From assembly GCF_016908375.1 (NCBI RefSeq), contig NZ_JAFBDS010000007.1, positions 62,001-126,000 on the forward strand: a stretch of 64,000 bases of DNA, read 5' to 3'. This DNA comes from Amphibacillus cookii. GTDB lineage: Bacteria > Bacillota > Bacilli > Bacillales > Amphibacillaceae. The notes beneath the pieces were generated by a model that had not been told where the DNA came from, did no database searches, and saw nothing but the letters and a program-made list of their open reading frames with translations. Of this stretch, positions 34,677 to 42,770 are shown in pieces; within the stretch, counting starts at the first letter, position 1; each line of letters begins with the position of its first letter. The position numbers were made by a program, and so were the translations under genes.

Positions 34677-36476
34677 ATGAAACAGTTAAATGCAGAGCGA
34701 TTACGTGATACAATGGAAGCAAGAGTCAAGCATTACCAAGATTATCGAGATCAATTTGAACAGCTTCGTCAATCCTTTGAAGAAATCGTCAATTTAGATG
34801 GATTTGATGGCCGCGGGGCTGAAGCGATTAAAGGTTTCTATCAAGGACAAATGGATGTGATCGATGCTTGGTATCGTTTTATCGATCATCAAATTGCCTT
34901 TTTTGAAGGGGTATCAGGTACCTTATCTGACTTTGAATTAGGCGATCAAACAAAGGTAGATAGCCAGTTTTTGAGTGAAGATCTTGCCCAACGTGAAGTC
35001 CAGGCAGATGAAATGGTCAGTGATCAACACCAAACATTAGAACAGATCTTTAGTGAGATCGAAGACATTATGACCCTCCGTCCGTTCTCAAGAGATGGAT
35101 TTGACGAACAGATGAGCGAGTTGCATGAGAAGCGGGTGGAAACGATTGAGGCGGTTGAGGATGTCGATCACATCTTAGCCGAAGACTATGAGTCCTCTTT
35201 AGTCGAACAGCAATTTATGGTGGCATTATTTGATGAACTCCTGTTAGCAACGATGCAAGGTGGTGACGTATCAACGATCCACTTTGATGCCAACGCTTAT
35301 CACAACAGTGAGGTCTACAAAAATATTGAGAATGCGGAAACCTACACCGCCGAATATCTCGCCCACAAACAAGAACAAGCCCATGCAAGAGAACTGCAAG
35401 ATCGTGCGTGGTATGAAGTGCTTTGGGACGGAACGAAAACCTTTGTCGGTGAAGTGACCGGCTATTACGACACGATCCGCGCCTCGACAGGGGTCGATCC
35501 GGTTACTGGCGTCGAATATACTGCCGGACAGCGGATCGCGTACGCAGGTTTAGCCGCCGCTGGCTTTATCCCATTTGTCGGTTGGGCAGGCAAAGCGATC
35601 AAAGGTGGCAAAGGCATATACGCCACCGCCAAAGGCGTCAAAGCGGTTAATACAAGCTTAGATATCTATAAAACAGCCAACGCCTTTTCGGCGATTCAAA
35701 AGGCAGAGATGGGGCTTTACGGTTTAGCTGCCGCCAATGGCTTCTCCGAATATATCACAGGCAAAGATGTTTTTGGTAATGAATTAACAGCCGAACAGCG
35801 CAGTGCGAGTCTTGGCACCGGAATCGCCGCCAGTCTGCCATTCGCACCAAGCATCTTCAGCCAAAGCAAATACCTAGGCAAACAAACGATGCAGAAAATC
35901 GGCAATATGAACCTAACTAGTGGTTCAAACAACATGTTTAGGTCATTCGGTGAAAAACAAAGCGGTCTACAGAGATGGCTTGGCAACCGTCAAGTCCAAC
36001 CCGCCTTCGCTGGCAATGTCCCAGACGTGCCGATGCGCGTGATGGATAGTGGGCATATTAATAAGAAGTTGGATGTTGTGTATTCGAAGCGTGTTGATGG
36101 TGGGAATGTTGGTAAGGTTACGGGTAATGCTTTAGATGGGGTCAGAATAATAAATAAAAAATATGCAGGAGAAGTCTATAAACTAAGTGGTGATTTAGGC
36201 AAAAAGTATCCTGAAGGTGTCAAGTTTTCTAAAGAAGGTTTTCCTGACTTCAGTCGGTATTCAAAAGCTAATTTAGAAATAAACGGATTAATCGGCGACC
36301 ATTATTATGATTTCAAAAAAGCTAATGAGGCATTAGGTCTCAAAAATACTCCAGCAGGATATACATGGCATCACGTAGAAGATGGAAAGACAATGATGTT
36401 GGTTCCAAGTGATATTCATGGAGAAGTAAGACATACTGGTGGCGCTTCATTGATTAAAAAAGGGCTTAGACCATAG
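34677..36476 (+). CDS. LXG polymorphic toxin with WHH nuclease tip
   Basis: A 599-residue T7SSb effector. Residues ~1-210 are the LXG targeting domain (L40-D-G42 then FDGRGAEAIKGFYQ). Residues ~260-400 are a glycine/alanine-rich pretoxin region (STGVDPVTGVEYTAGQRIAY, FIPFVGWAGKAIKGG) of PT-TG type. The C-terminal ~135 residues end in GYTWHHVEDGKTMMLVPSD with W564-H565-H566 and H581, H586, the WHH branch of the HNH/Endo VII nucleases, predicted to cut DNA. ATG 34677 has GTGAGG 9 bases upstream. Base composition drops sharply in GC from ~36060, where the toxin tip begins. The SUKH gene downstream is the matching immunity. Confidence 0.92.
   Translation: MKQLNAERLRDTMEARVKHYQDYRDQFEQLRQSFEEIVNLDGFDGRGAEAIKGFYQGQMDVIDAWYRFIDHQIAFFEGVSGTLSDFELGDQTKVDSQFLSEDLAQREVQADEMVSDQHQTLEQIFSEIEDIMTLRPFSRDGFDEQMSELHEKRVETIEAVEDVDHILAEDYESSLVEQQFMVALFDELLLATMQGGDVSTIHFDANAYHNSEVYKNIENAETYTAEYLAHKQEQAHARELQDRAWYEVLWDGTKTFVGEVTGYYDTIRASTGVDPVTGVEYTAGQRIAYAGLAAAGFIPFVGWAGKAIKGGKGIYATAKGVKAVNTSLDIYKTANAFSAIQKAEMGLYGLAAANGFSEYITGKDVFGNELTAEQRSASLGTGIAASLPFAPSIFSQSKYLGKQTMQKIGNMNLTSGSNNMFRSFGEKQSGLQRWLGNRQVQPAFAGNVPDVPMRVMDSGHINKKLDVVYSKRVDGGNVGKVTGNALDGVRIINKKYAGEVYKLSGDLGKKYPEGVKFSKEGFPDFSRYSKANLEINGLIGDHYYDFKKANEALGLKNTPAGYTWHHVEDGKTMMLVPSDIHGEVRHTGGASLIKKGLRP
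35873..36061 (+). repeat. LXG cassette homology block, copy 1 (inside intact toxin)
   Basis: The 189-base segment encoding LGKQTMQKIGNMNLTSGSN to VMDSGHIN, immediately before the toxin tip. Copy 2 at 38286-38474 aligns without gaps; copy 3 at 39934-40068 is shorter and damaged. Confidence 0.92.
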
Positions 36477-36496
36477 AAAAATAACGGAGGTGTATT

Positions 36497-37036
36497 ATGA
36501 TTAATATAGTTTCAAATAAAGGATTTAATGAAAATGAATTAATTGCATTTTCTGAAAAGATTGGTTACGAGTTACCAAATGATTATATTGAATTTTTACG
36601 ACATCATAATGGTGGCTATGTGAAAAATAGCATTAGTACTTATTATAAAAATGGAGAGCAAAAGTTTATTTTGACATCTATGTTTGGATTAGGGTCAGAC
36701 GATGATTTAATAAACCAATTTGAAACATATAAAAATAGAATACCTAATACTTGTATTCCAATAGGAAGAGATGCAGGTGGGAATTTGGTATGTTTAAATC
36801 TATCAGAAGTTAAATATGGATATGTTTACTTTTGGGATCATGAAGAAGAATTTAAATATGAAGAAGGAAAAATAGCTATTAACGATTTGTATTTTATTGC
36901 AGATTCATTTAAAGAGTTTTTAAATTCTATTGAGAGAGATAGCATAAAGGAATCAGAAGTAGAAGGATATGAAGTGAAAAAAGTTTGGGTAGACCCAGAT
37001 TTTCTAAAAGAGTTAGAAAACAACTCCGACAAATAG
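36497..37036 (+). CDS. SUKH-1 (SMI1/KNR4) immunity protein
   Basis: A 179-residue SUKH-superfamily protein: NEFSEKIG-like start (ELIAFSEKIGYELPNDYIEF), HHNGGYV, FGLGSDDDLI, CIPIGRDAGGNLVCLNL, and GYVYFWDHEEEF. SUKH proteins are widespread immunity proteins for nuclease toxins. The gene starts 20 bases after the WHH toxin stop with GGAGGTG upstream, so it is the cognate immunity gene and ends at a terminator. It acts in the cytoplasm. Codon use is as AT-rich as the toxin tip. Confidence 0.92.
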   Translation: MINIVSNKGFNENELIAFSEKIGYELPNDYIEFLRHHNGGYVKNSISTYYKNGEQKFILTSMFGLGSDDDLINQFETYKNRIPNTCIPIGRDAGGNLVCLNLSEVKYGYVYFWDHEEEFKYEEGKIAINDLYFIADSFKEFLNSIERDSIKESEVEGYEVKKVWVDPDFLKELENNSDK

Positions 37037-37052
37037 AGTTTTGAACTATTAA

Positions 37053-37086
37053 TAAACGGTTATCTTTTGGGATAGCCGTTTATTTT
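37053..37086 (+). terminator. terminator of the toxin/immunity unit
   Basis: TAAACGGTTATC / GATAGCCGTTTA stem followed by TTTTA. Confidence 0.85.
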
Positions 37087-37275
37087 AGATTTTTATTCAT
37101 TTTTTATAAAAATAAAGGGATTATATTTTAGGAACAAAGTAAACGATGTTATTTATGAAATTCAATACTCATGGTGGTTAAACCATCATGGAGTATCATT
37201 TTAATACTTGGATTGGCTGACAAGAACGAGAATTAGGCGAGTTGACATTTTATATGGCAGGGATAGTGATAAAAG

Positions 37276-37896
37276 TTGATTGGAAAATTCCAAAAAATCC
37301 TTGATAGTAACAAATATTCAATTATTGAAAAGGATAATTCTACAAAAATTTACCCTGTAGATAATAACTTAGTGATACCTGATCAGCACGTTAATATACA
37401 AAAATATGATTCGAAATATTTCATTTTTTTGGTATCAAGAAATGAAAAAAAACAAGTAGCCGAGATAAATGTTGAAGATATTGATTTTTCTATAGCAATA
37501 GCAATAGCAATAGTTATATGCAAAAGTAATTTTGAACAACCCTGTCAGGATTTAGCCTTTATAAGGAAAATTCGCGAGCTAATTAATAATAATGAGCTAG
37601 ACAATGTAGAGAAATTACTTAAACAAGAAATTAACAATGATTTTTTTTCGATAGAAAATCATAAAGAGAATAATATTAATCTTTATAGAAATGGCGATAC
37701 AGCAAGTGTATATTATAATAAAAATTATATTGTTAAAGAAGTTAAATTGAGCAGGGCTTATGTTGTTTTATACAATTATGTGAAATTACTTGAGGAATTT
37801 GAACCCATATATAAAGAGCTTACTAATTATTTGAGGGTCAATAAGAACAATGATTATTTTGAGTTGCGGAAATACTATGTTTTTGGAGGAATTTGA
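37276..37896 (+). CDS. putative orphan immunity protein
   Basis: A 206-residue, AT-rich reading frame with no recognised domain. It has the same length as, and weak alignable blocks with, the protein at 39070-39690 (KYDSKYFIFLVSRNEKK against the KRKNDQFLIYKINRNR region; SRAYVVLYNYVKLLEE against GVSVLFNYVWDFMWLK). That neighbour follows a TNT toxin module, so this gene may protect against a related toxin whose module is gone. TTG start at 37276 with only a weak GGGATAG upstream, so the start is uncertain. An ATAGCA hexamer is repeated three times inside (giving SIAIAIAI). Confidence 0.55.
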   Translation: MIGKFQKILDSNKYSIIEKDNSTKIYPVDNNLVIPDQHVNIQKYDSKYFIFLVSRNEKKQVAEINVEDIDFSIAIAIAIVICKSNFEQPCQDLAFIRKIRELINNNELDNVEKLLKQEINNDFFSIENHKENNINLYRNGDTASVYYNKNYIVKEVKLSRAYVVLYNYVKLLEEFEPIYKELTNYLRVNKNNDYFELRKYYVFGGI

Positions 37897-37925
37897 TTAA
37901 AGTTCTGAGTTTTTGTAATACCGAA

Positions 37926-38165
37926 TAATTCAAATACTAAGAAAAAAGCAAAAGAAGTTATTAAAAAGTTTAAAGAACATTGTGAATTTCAGTTACAATA
38001 GAGGTAGTATAGGTTGTGGTCTATTATATGGGAAATATGATTGAATTAAAAAACAGCCAAGAATGGTATGATAAAGCGGATATGGATGTTTTTTGCCAAG
38101 AACTACAAGAACAGTTGGAATTGAGAATACCTGATAAATTTTTAGGGCATTATGGTTGGAAATAA
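37926..38165 (+). pseudogene. remnants of accessory toxin/immunity genes
   Basis: Two fragments. The first reads NNSNTKKKAKEVIKKFKEH and a few more residues to a stop at ~38001, the tail of a lost protein. The second, ATG 38028 to 38165, encodes 45 residues (MIELKNSQEWYDKADMDVF, ending FLGHYGWK) with a poor ribosome site. Neither matches a known family by eye. Their place between toxin cassettes suggests left-over module ends. Confidence 0.4.
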
Positions 38166-38180
38166 AGAAAATGGAGCGAG

Positions 38181-38217
38181 GAGAACCTAAACATTAGACT
38201 TTAGGTTCTCTGTATTT
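38181..38217 (+). terminator. hairpin terminator
   Basis: GAGAACCTAAA / TTTAGGTTCTC perfect stem with an 8-base loop; only a short T-rich tail (TGTATTT). Confidence 0.65.
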
Positions 38218-38268
38218 GTGTACAATAAGTGTTAACATTAGGATAAGTCTGATGAACTTGAAAAGCTC

Positions 38269-39054
38269 TTGATTTTGGGTACACACCTTGGTAAACAAAC
38301 AATGCAGAAAATCGGCAATATGAACCTAATCAGCGGTTCCAACAACACATTCCGCTCGTTTGGTCAAAAACAAAGTGGTCTGCAGAGATGGCTCGGCAAC
38401 CGTCAAGTCCAACCCGCCTTCGCAGGTAATGTTCCAGACGTGCCGATGCGTGTGATGGATAGTGGGCATATTAACAATATGGTGAAAAAAGCAACGCCGA
38501 ATACAGTAAGTACAAAGAAAATAACCACTTCCTTTGCGGAACAAATGAGTCCTCAAGATGCGAAGAGGTATAATCAATTTTGGGATTATGCTGAAAGTGG
38601 CATAAGAGTTGAGGATCGTGTTAAATTAAGTGGCTGGGATTACAAACCAAGTGGAGAATTGTATACAAAATATAAACCTGTTTATGATAACCCAAAATAT
38701 TATGATCAGATCAACGGACAAATTCATTGGCCAGCAAATGATGGGTTTGAAGGTGTGATTCATCAAAGAAAGACAAGTATTGGGGAAATCTTTGATAGAT
38801 TCGGTGAACCTGGGGGTGAATTTTTAGCCATAGAAGGTACACCATATGGTCAGCGTGCTCTAGCTCCGCATAGTGAGTTAGCAGTTTATCATAAATATAA
38901 AGTTAGAAAACCATTTCAAGTTTTGGAAGGTAAAACAGCCCCATGGTTCGAACAACCCGGTGGTGGGGTACAATTATATGGCATAGATAATCAAGGGAAT
39001 ATTCTTTCTGTTGATGAGTTGATTAAAGGAAAATATTTGGTTGAAATAAATTAA
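38269..39054 (+). CDS. orphan toxin cassette with TNT NAD-glycohydrolase domain
   Basis: A 261-residue frame without LXG domain. Residues ~6-68 repeat the junction region of the full toxin (LGKQTMQKIGNMNL ... VMDSGHIN). The rest is a TNT (tuberculosis necrotizing toxin, PF14021) domain: QIHWPANDGFEG, FDRFGEPGGEFLAIEGTPYG, QRALAPHSELAVYHKYKV, APWFEQPGGGVQLY and GKYLVEIN. TNT enzymes hydrolyse NAD+. TTG at 38269 has no ribosome site, so the module is likely silent until joined to the LXG gene by recombination through the shared block. A putative immunity gene follows 15 bases later. Confidence 0.85.
   Translation: MILGTHLGKQTMQKIGNMNLISGSNNTFRSFGQKQSGLQRWLGNRQVQPAFAGNVPDVPMRVMDSGHINNMVKKATPNTVSTKKITTSFAEQMSPQDAKRYNQFWDYAESGIRVEDRVKLSGWDYKPSGELYTKYKPVYDNPKYYDQINGQIHWPANDGFEGVIHQRKTSIGEIFDRFGEPGGEFLAIEGTPYGQRALAPHSELAVYHKYKVRKPFQVLEGKTAPWFEQPGGGVQLYGIDNQGNILSVDELIKGKYLVEIN
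38286..38474 (+). repeat. LXG cassette homology block, copy 2
   Basis: Aligns over 189 bases without gaps to 35873-36061, with scattered, mostly third-position changes. It starts the orphan TNT module. Confidence 0.92.
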
Positions 39055-39069
39055 AAGGGAAGATGCCTT

Positions 39070-39690
39070 ATGTTCGAAAAATTAAAGAATAATCTTGATG
39101 ATCAATTTTTTGCTTGTTTTAAAAAAGATGACGAAAAAATTGAAATAATGAGATACCTATCAAATACTTCAATGCTAGATCCTGAAGTGAGTCTATACAT
39201 GAAACGTAAAAATGACCAATTTTTAATATATAAAATAAATCGTAATCGCCATAAATTGATTGCCACTCTTGAAAGTGAATCAATATCTTATTTTTACTTA
39301 TATTTTTTGGCAATGTTGAGTGTAGAAGATGAACTAAATCCTAGACCTTCAGAGGCAGATTTTGAAGATAATGTGAGTGTAGAATATGTCAAGAGAATTT
39401 TCAATGAATTTCTTGATAGAGAGTTATACGAGATTTTCTCAATGAAAAATGAAGCATTATGTTTAAGTGAAGAATCTGAAAATTATGTTGTTTATTATGT
39501 TGATAGAGAAGGAAATAAATTTACTATAAGTGATGATAACTATTCATTTGGTTTGGGAGTTTCTGTATTATTTAATTATGTATGGGATTTTATGTGGCTA
39601 AAGAAGCTTTCAAGAGAATGGAACTTGAATATTCATGAGAGTGATAAAGATTATGAGAAGATAGTAAAAAATGTAATGGGAGTAGATTAA
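39070..39690 (+). CDS. putative immunity protein for the TNT module
   Basis: A 206-residue, acidic, AT-rich protein without a recognised domain, starting 15 bases after the TNT module with AAAAGGGAAG 7-8 bases before its ATG, so it can be translated on its own. Gene order toxin tip then immunity is universal in these loci, giving the functional guess. Weak similarity in layout to the protein at 37276-37896 supports a shared immunity family. Blocks visible: FEKLKNNLDDQFFACFKKDD, VKRIFNEFLDRELYE, VLFNYVWDFMWLKKLSRE. Confidence 0.65.
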   Translation: MFEKLKNNLDDQFFACFKKDDEKIEIMRYLSNTSMLDPEVSLYMKRKNDQFLIYKINRNRHKLIATLESESISYFYLYFLAMLSVEDELNPRPSEADFEDNVSVEYVKRIFNEFLDRELYEIFSMKNEALCLSEESENYVVYYVDREGNKFTISDDNYSFGLGVSVLFNYVWDFMWLKKLSREWNLNIHESDKDYEKIVKNVMGVD

Positions 39691-39751
39691 TTGATATTGG
39701 CTAATAAAGAAAGGCTACACATGGTATAGTAAAAATTCTATAGCACATCTA

Positions 39752-39846
39752 TCAAAGTACTTTTAGATAACGGCACTAATGCTTTTAATAAAATTATAGG
39801 TGATTCAGTTTTGTTAAGTAGGAATAGTCAGAATAAAGATGAGTAG
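39752..39846 (+). pseudogene. short protein-tail remnant
   Basis: The frame IKVLLDNGTNAFNKII to SQNKDE then stop, without start or ribosome site, just before a terminator. It looks like the C-terminal end of a lost accessory gene in the cassette array. Confidence 0.3.
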
Positions 39847-39849
39847 AGT

Positions 39850-39885
39850 ACGGTAGCAATCATAAAGTGGTAGCTACCGTCTTTT
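39850..39885 (+). terminator. intrinsic terminator
   Basis: ACGGTAGC / GCTACCGT stem followed by CTTTTC. Confidence 0.75.
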
Positions 39886-39933
39886 CGATACCAAAAATCT
39901 TAATTAAGAGAATATGCCAAACATCGGCAAATA

Positions 39934-40143
39934 CCACGGCAAACAATGCAGAAAATCAGCAATATAAACCTAACTAGCGGTTCAAACAACAGGTTTAGGT
40001 CGTTCGGTGAAAAACAAAGTGGTCTACAGAGATGGCTTGGCAATCGCCAAGTTCAACCCGCCTTCGCCTCATAAAGTCTTCATCATCACTTGCTAGCCCG
40101 GGTGAGTATCGAGAAATACATGAAGAAATGAATAAAATAGCAT
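39934..40143 (+). pseudogene. degenerate third toxin cassette
   Basis: Bases 39934-40068 are a third copy of the LXG homology block, ending at the QPAFA codons; a 4-base deletion near its start and a stop just after QPAFA break the frame. The following 70 bases read SSSLASPGEYREIHEEMNKIA then stop in another frame, which looks like the last ~20 residues of a different nuclease-type toxin tip. The catalytic part is deleted. Confidence 0.75.
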
Positions 40144-40150
40144 AAAAAAC

Positions 40151-40169
40151 AGAGCAGGTTTACTGCTCT
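40151..40169 (+). terminator. short hairpin after the degenerate cassette
   Basis: AGAGCAG-GTTTA-CTGCTCT, no T tract. Possibly the old terminator of the third cassette. Confidence 0.4.
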
Positions 40170-40437
40170 GAAACAAGTCTAACTTTCGGGTTCGTTTTAT
40201 ACCATTCTTTGCTTCAAAATATTACTATGTGACGAGATGAATGGTGTCATTTTTCACTATGTATTAGTGCTATAAAAAGGTATAGTAATATTATCTGACA
40301 AAAAACGTCGTTTAACTTCATTATTAATGGAAGTGTGCTCGTTTATCGCATTACATAAGGTTTGATAAACATTGTGCACTAAAAGCTATCGTTTTTTGGG
40401 ATAAATGTTCCATACTACATCACTGAGGAGTGACACA

Positions 40438-42453
40438 ATGAATATCATTCGAAATATTAAGAAGTTTTTTGGTACCCTGAAGTTTAAATTTATGCTAAGT
40501 ATGCTGTGCCTCGCACTTATTCCACTTCTATGTTTAGCCGTTTTGCAATCAAGTCAGTTTAGTTCTTTTTTACAAAATAATATTAAGACGCAACAGACAG
40601 AACTGGCTGAGATGAATAGGAATTCATTGAGCGATTGGCTTGACAACAAGGCACTGCAACTTTCAAACAATCTTGATGCGCATCCGGAGTTTCAAGAGAT
40701 GGACTTCGACTATATAGATTCCGTTCTGGATTATTTGCAAATAAGTGATTCAGATGTAGAACTTTCAAGCGTTGTCAACAAGGATGGCAATATCCGTACC
40801 CCTGGTATCAATTTGAAGGATAGAGATTATTTCCAGGAGGCCGCTGAAACGAAAGAATACGCAGTGAGTGATATCATTGTAAATGCGGAAACGGGAAGCG
40901 AGCAAATCGTTGTTGCTGTACCTGTACTTGATCAAGATGATAATTTTAATGGTGTCATTGCCAGCTTTGTCGGGCTGGATGTGCTTTCTGATACTATAGG
41001 AAAAATTCAAATTGCCGATACCGGATTTGGTTTTTTATTATCGGCAAATGGTGATTTCATCTATCATCCCGATCAGGAAATCAGAGGTCAGAATTATAAC
41101 GATCTTGATTTAAACGAGGAAACATTTCAAGCTTTTGAGGGAGAAATATTAGCGAAAGATACTGGGCACGTGACCTATACAGATAACTTAGGGGATGAGA
41201 AGATTGCAACATTTTCCACTGTCGGTCAATCTGGATGGAAAGTCGTAGTAACGGCGCCTACCGACGAAGTGTATGCAGAAGTTAATGCTATGACTCGTTT
41301 ATCAACGCTTTTTATATCAGCTGCGATCTTGCTTGTCATTGCCTCGGCCTTTTTTGTAGCGAATTTTCTTTCCAAACCGATTACACAGGTATCTAAACAT
41401 TTAAATATACTTGCGAATGCTGATTTTACGCATGAAGTGCCTGAAAAGCTTATGAAAAGGAAAGATGAGATTGGTGATCTCGTAAATGCTACAGACAAAA
41501 TGCAAGATTCATTACTTGATGTTATAAAAAGTGTTTCAGATGCAACGGATCATTTGTCAAGGAATAGTGAAGATTTAACGCATTCAGCAAACGAAGTGAC
41601 AGAAGGAAGCAAGCAAATAGCAACAACCATGCAGGAGCTTTCTTCGGGAGCAGAATCACAAGCAAATACCTCCGGAACAATATCTGAATTAATGGAAAGC
41701 TTTGTTGAGAAGGTAACTGTGGCTAGTAATCATACACTACAGATGAGTAAAGAGTCCCAAGGTATTATTGAACAAACCGAACAAGGGCAAGAATCAATGG
41801 GAGAATCCGTAGCCCAAATGGATATGATCTATCGGATAGTAGAAGATGCAGTAGAAAAAGTAGGAAGACTTGATCAACAGTCAAAAGAAATTTCAAAACT
41901 AGTCGAAGTGATTCAAGGGATTGCAGAGCAAACAAATTTGCTTGCGCTCAATGCAGCTATTGAAGCCGCACGAGCAGGTGACCATGGCAAAGGATTTGCA
42001 GTAGTGGCAAATGAAGTTCGTAAGTTAGCTGAAGAGGTGACCTCTTCAGTTGGTGACATTACAAACATTGTTACTGGTATTCAGAAAGAATCAAATGATG
42101 TAATGAACTCGCTTCAAAATGGTTATCAAGTAGTGGAACAAGGCTCAAAACAAATAGCTGTCACGGGTGAAAAGTTTACAGGGATTAATCAAGCTGTAAG
42201 TGATATGGTAACCAAGTTTCAAAGTATATCTACCCATTTAACTAAAATTGTAGGGGATAGTGAAAAAATGAATCAATCAATTGTAGAAATTGCATCTGTT
42301 TCAGAAGAGTCAGCTGCTGGTACTGAACAAACAGCTGCTTCCTCGGAACAATTACTAGGCTCAATGGAAGAAGTGACACAAAGTGCTGATCAACTAGCTC
42401 AACTCGCAGAAGATCTATCAAAGAAGGTTAGTCACTTCAAAATATCAGAATAA
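40438..42453 (+). CDS. methyl-accepting chemotaxis protein
   Basis: A 671-residue chemoreceptor. First membrane helix ~16-37 ([20 protein letters not shown]), an extracellular dCache-type sensor ~40-285 ([36 protein letters not shown]), second helix ~288-310, HAMP ~310-365, and the signalling domain with hairpin tip [37 protein letters not shown] split across two blocks. Ligand is unknown; dCache receptors often bind amino acids or organic acids. ATG 40438 has GAGGAGTG upstream; an extension to 40405 is unsupported. It is a single gene ending at a terminator and implies motility. Confidence 0.92.
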   Translation: MNIIRNIKKFFGTLKFKFMLSMLCLALIPLLCLAVLQSSQFSSFLQNNIKTQQTELAEMNRNSLSDWLDNKALQLSNNLDAHPEFQEMDFDYIDSVLDYLQISDSDVELSSVVNKDGNIRTPGINLKDRDYFQEAAETKEYAVSDIIVNAETGSEQIVVAVPVLDQDDNFNGVIASFVGLDVLSDTIGKIQIADTGFGFLLSANGDFIYHPDQEIRGQNYNDLDLNEETFQAFEGEILAKDTGHVTYTDNLGDEKIATFSTVGQSGWKVVVTAPTDEVYAEVNAMTRLSTLFISAAILLVIASAFFVANFLSKPITQVSKHLNILANADFTHEVPEKLMKRKDEIGDLVNATDKMQDSLLDVIKSVSDATDHLSRNSEDLTHSANEVTEGSKQIATTMQELSSGAESQANTSGTISELMESFVEKVTVASNHTLQMSKESQGIIEQTEQGQESMGESVAQMDMIYRIVEDAVEKVGRLDQQSKEISKLVEVIQGIAEQTNLLALNAAIEAARAGDHGKGFAVVANEVRKLAEEVTSSVGDITNIVTGIQKESNDVMNSLQNGYQVVEQGSKQIAVTGEKFTGINQAVSDMVTKFQSISTHLTKIVGDSEKMNQSIVEIASVSEESAAGTEQTAASSEQLLGSMEEVTQSADQLAQLAEDLSKKVSHFKISE

Positions 42454-42478
42454 TTATAGAAGTTTTTTAATAGATGTT

Positions 42479-42519
42479 ACCCCGCACATGGTTTTTATAA
42501 ACAAAGGTGCGGGGTTTTT
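42479..42519 (+). terminator. intrinsic terminator
   Basis: ACCCCGCAC / GTGCGGGGT perfect stem followed by TTTTT, after the chemoreceptor gene. Confidence 0.9.
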
Positions 42520-42709
42520 GATCTATAAATTAGAAAATAAAATCGATATTTGAAACATCTTCGTGTAGTCTTAAATCTTCTTTGGACTTCAGCAATATTT
42601 CACTTAGTCTTTGATTGGCTCCTACAGCATGTTGATAGTTTGTAAGTAAGGTTGATGGACTTGCTTTAATTGATACATATTTTGTGAAAAAAATTTTTAA
42701 AAAACGTTA

Positions 42710-42740
42710 TTGACATGGGAACGTTCCCACAAATTATAGT
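42710..42740 (+). promoter_or_regulatory. promoter with LacI-type operator for the GH4/PTS operon
   Basis: TTGACA at 42710-42715 and ATTATA at 42733-42738 (17-base spacing). The spacer holds the perfect palindrome TGGGAACGTTCCCA (42716-42729), typical for a LacI/GalR-family repressor with its central CG step; it is also one position away from a cre consensus. The likely regulator is the LacI-type gene at 47643. Confidence 0.75.
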
Positions 42741-42770
42741 GATTTTAGAAACAAACAGGAGGTTAAAATC

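Noticed and set aside
37494-37520. ATAGCA hexamer tract as a phase-variation switch in the orphan immunity gene
   Set aside because: The unit is six bases long, so copy-number change does not shift the frame; only three perfect units are present.
42716-42729. TGGGAACGTTCCCA as a plain cre site
   Set aside because: One position departs from the cre consensus, the symmetry is perfect, and a LacI-type regulator gene is in the same cluster, so a dedicated operator is preferred; CcpA binding is not excluded.
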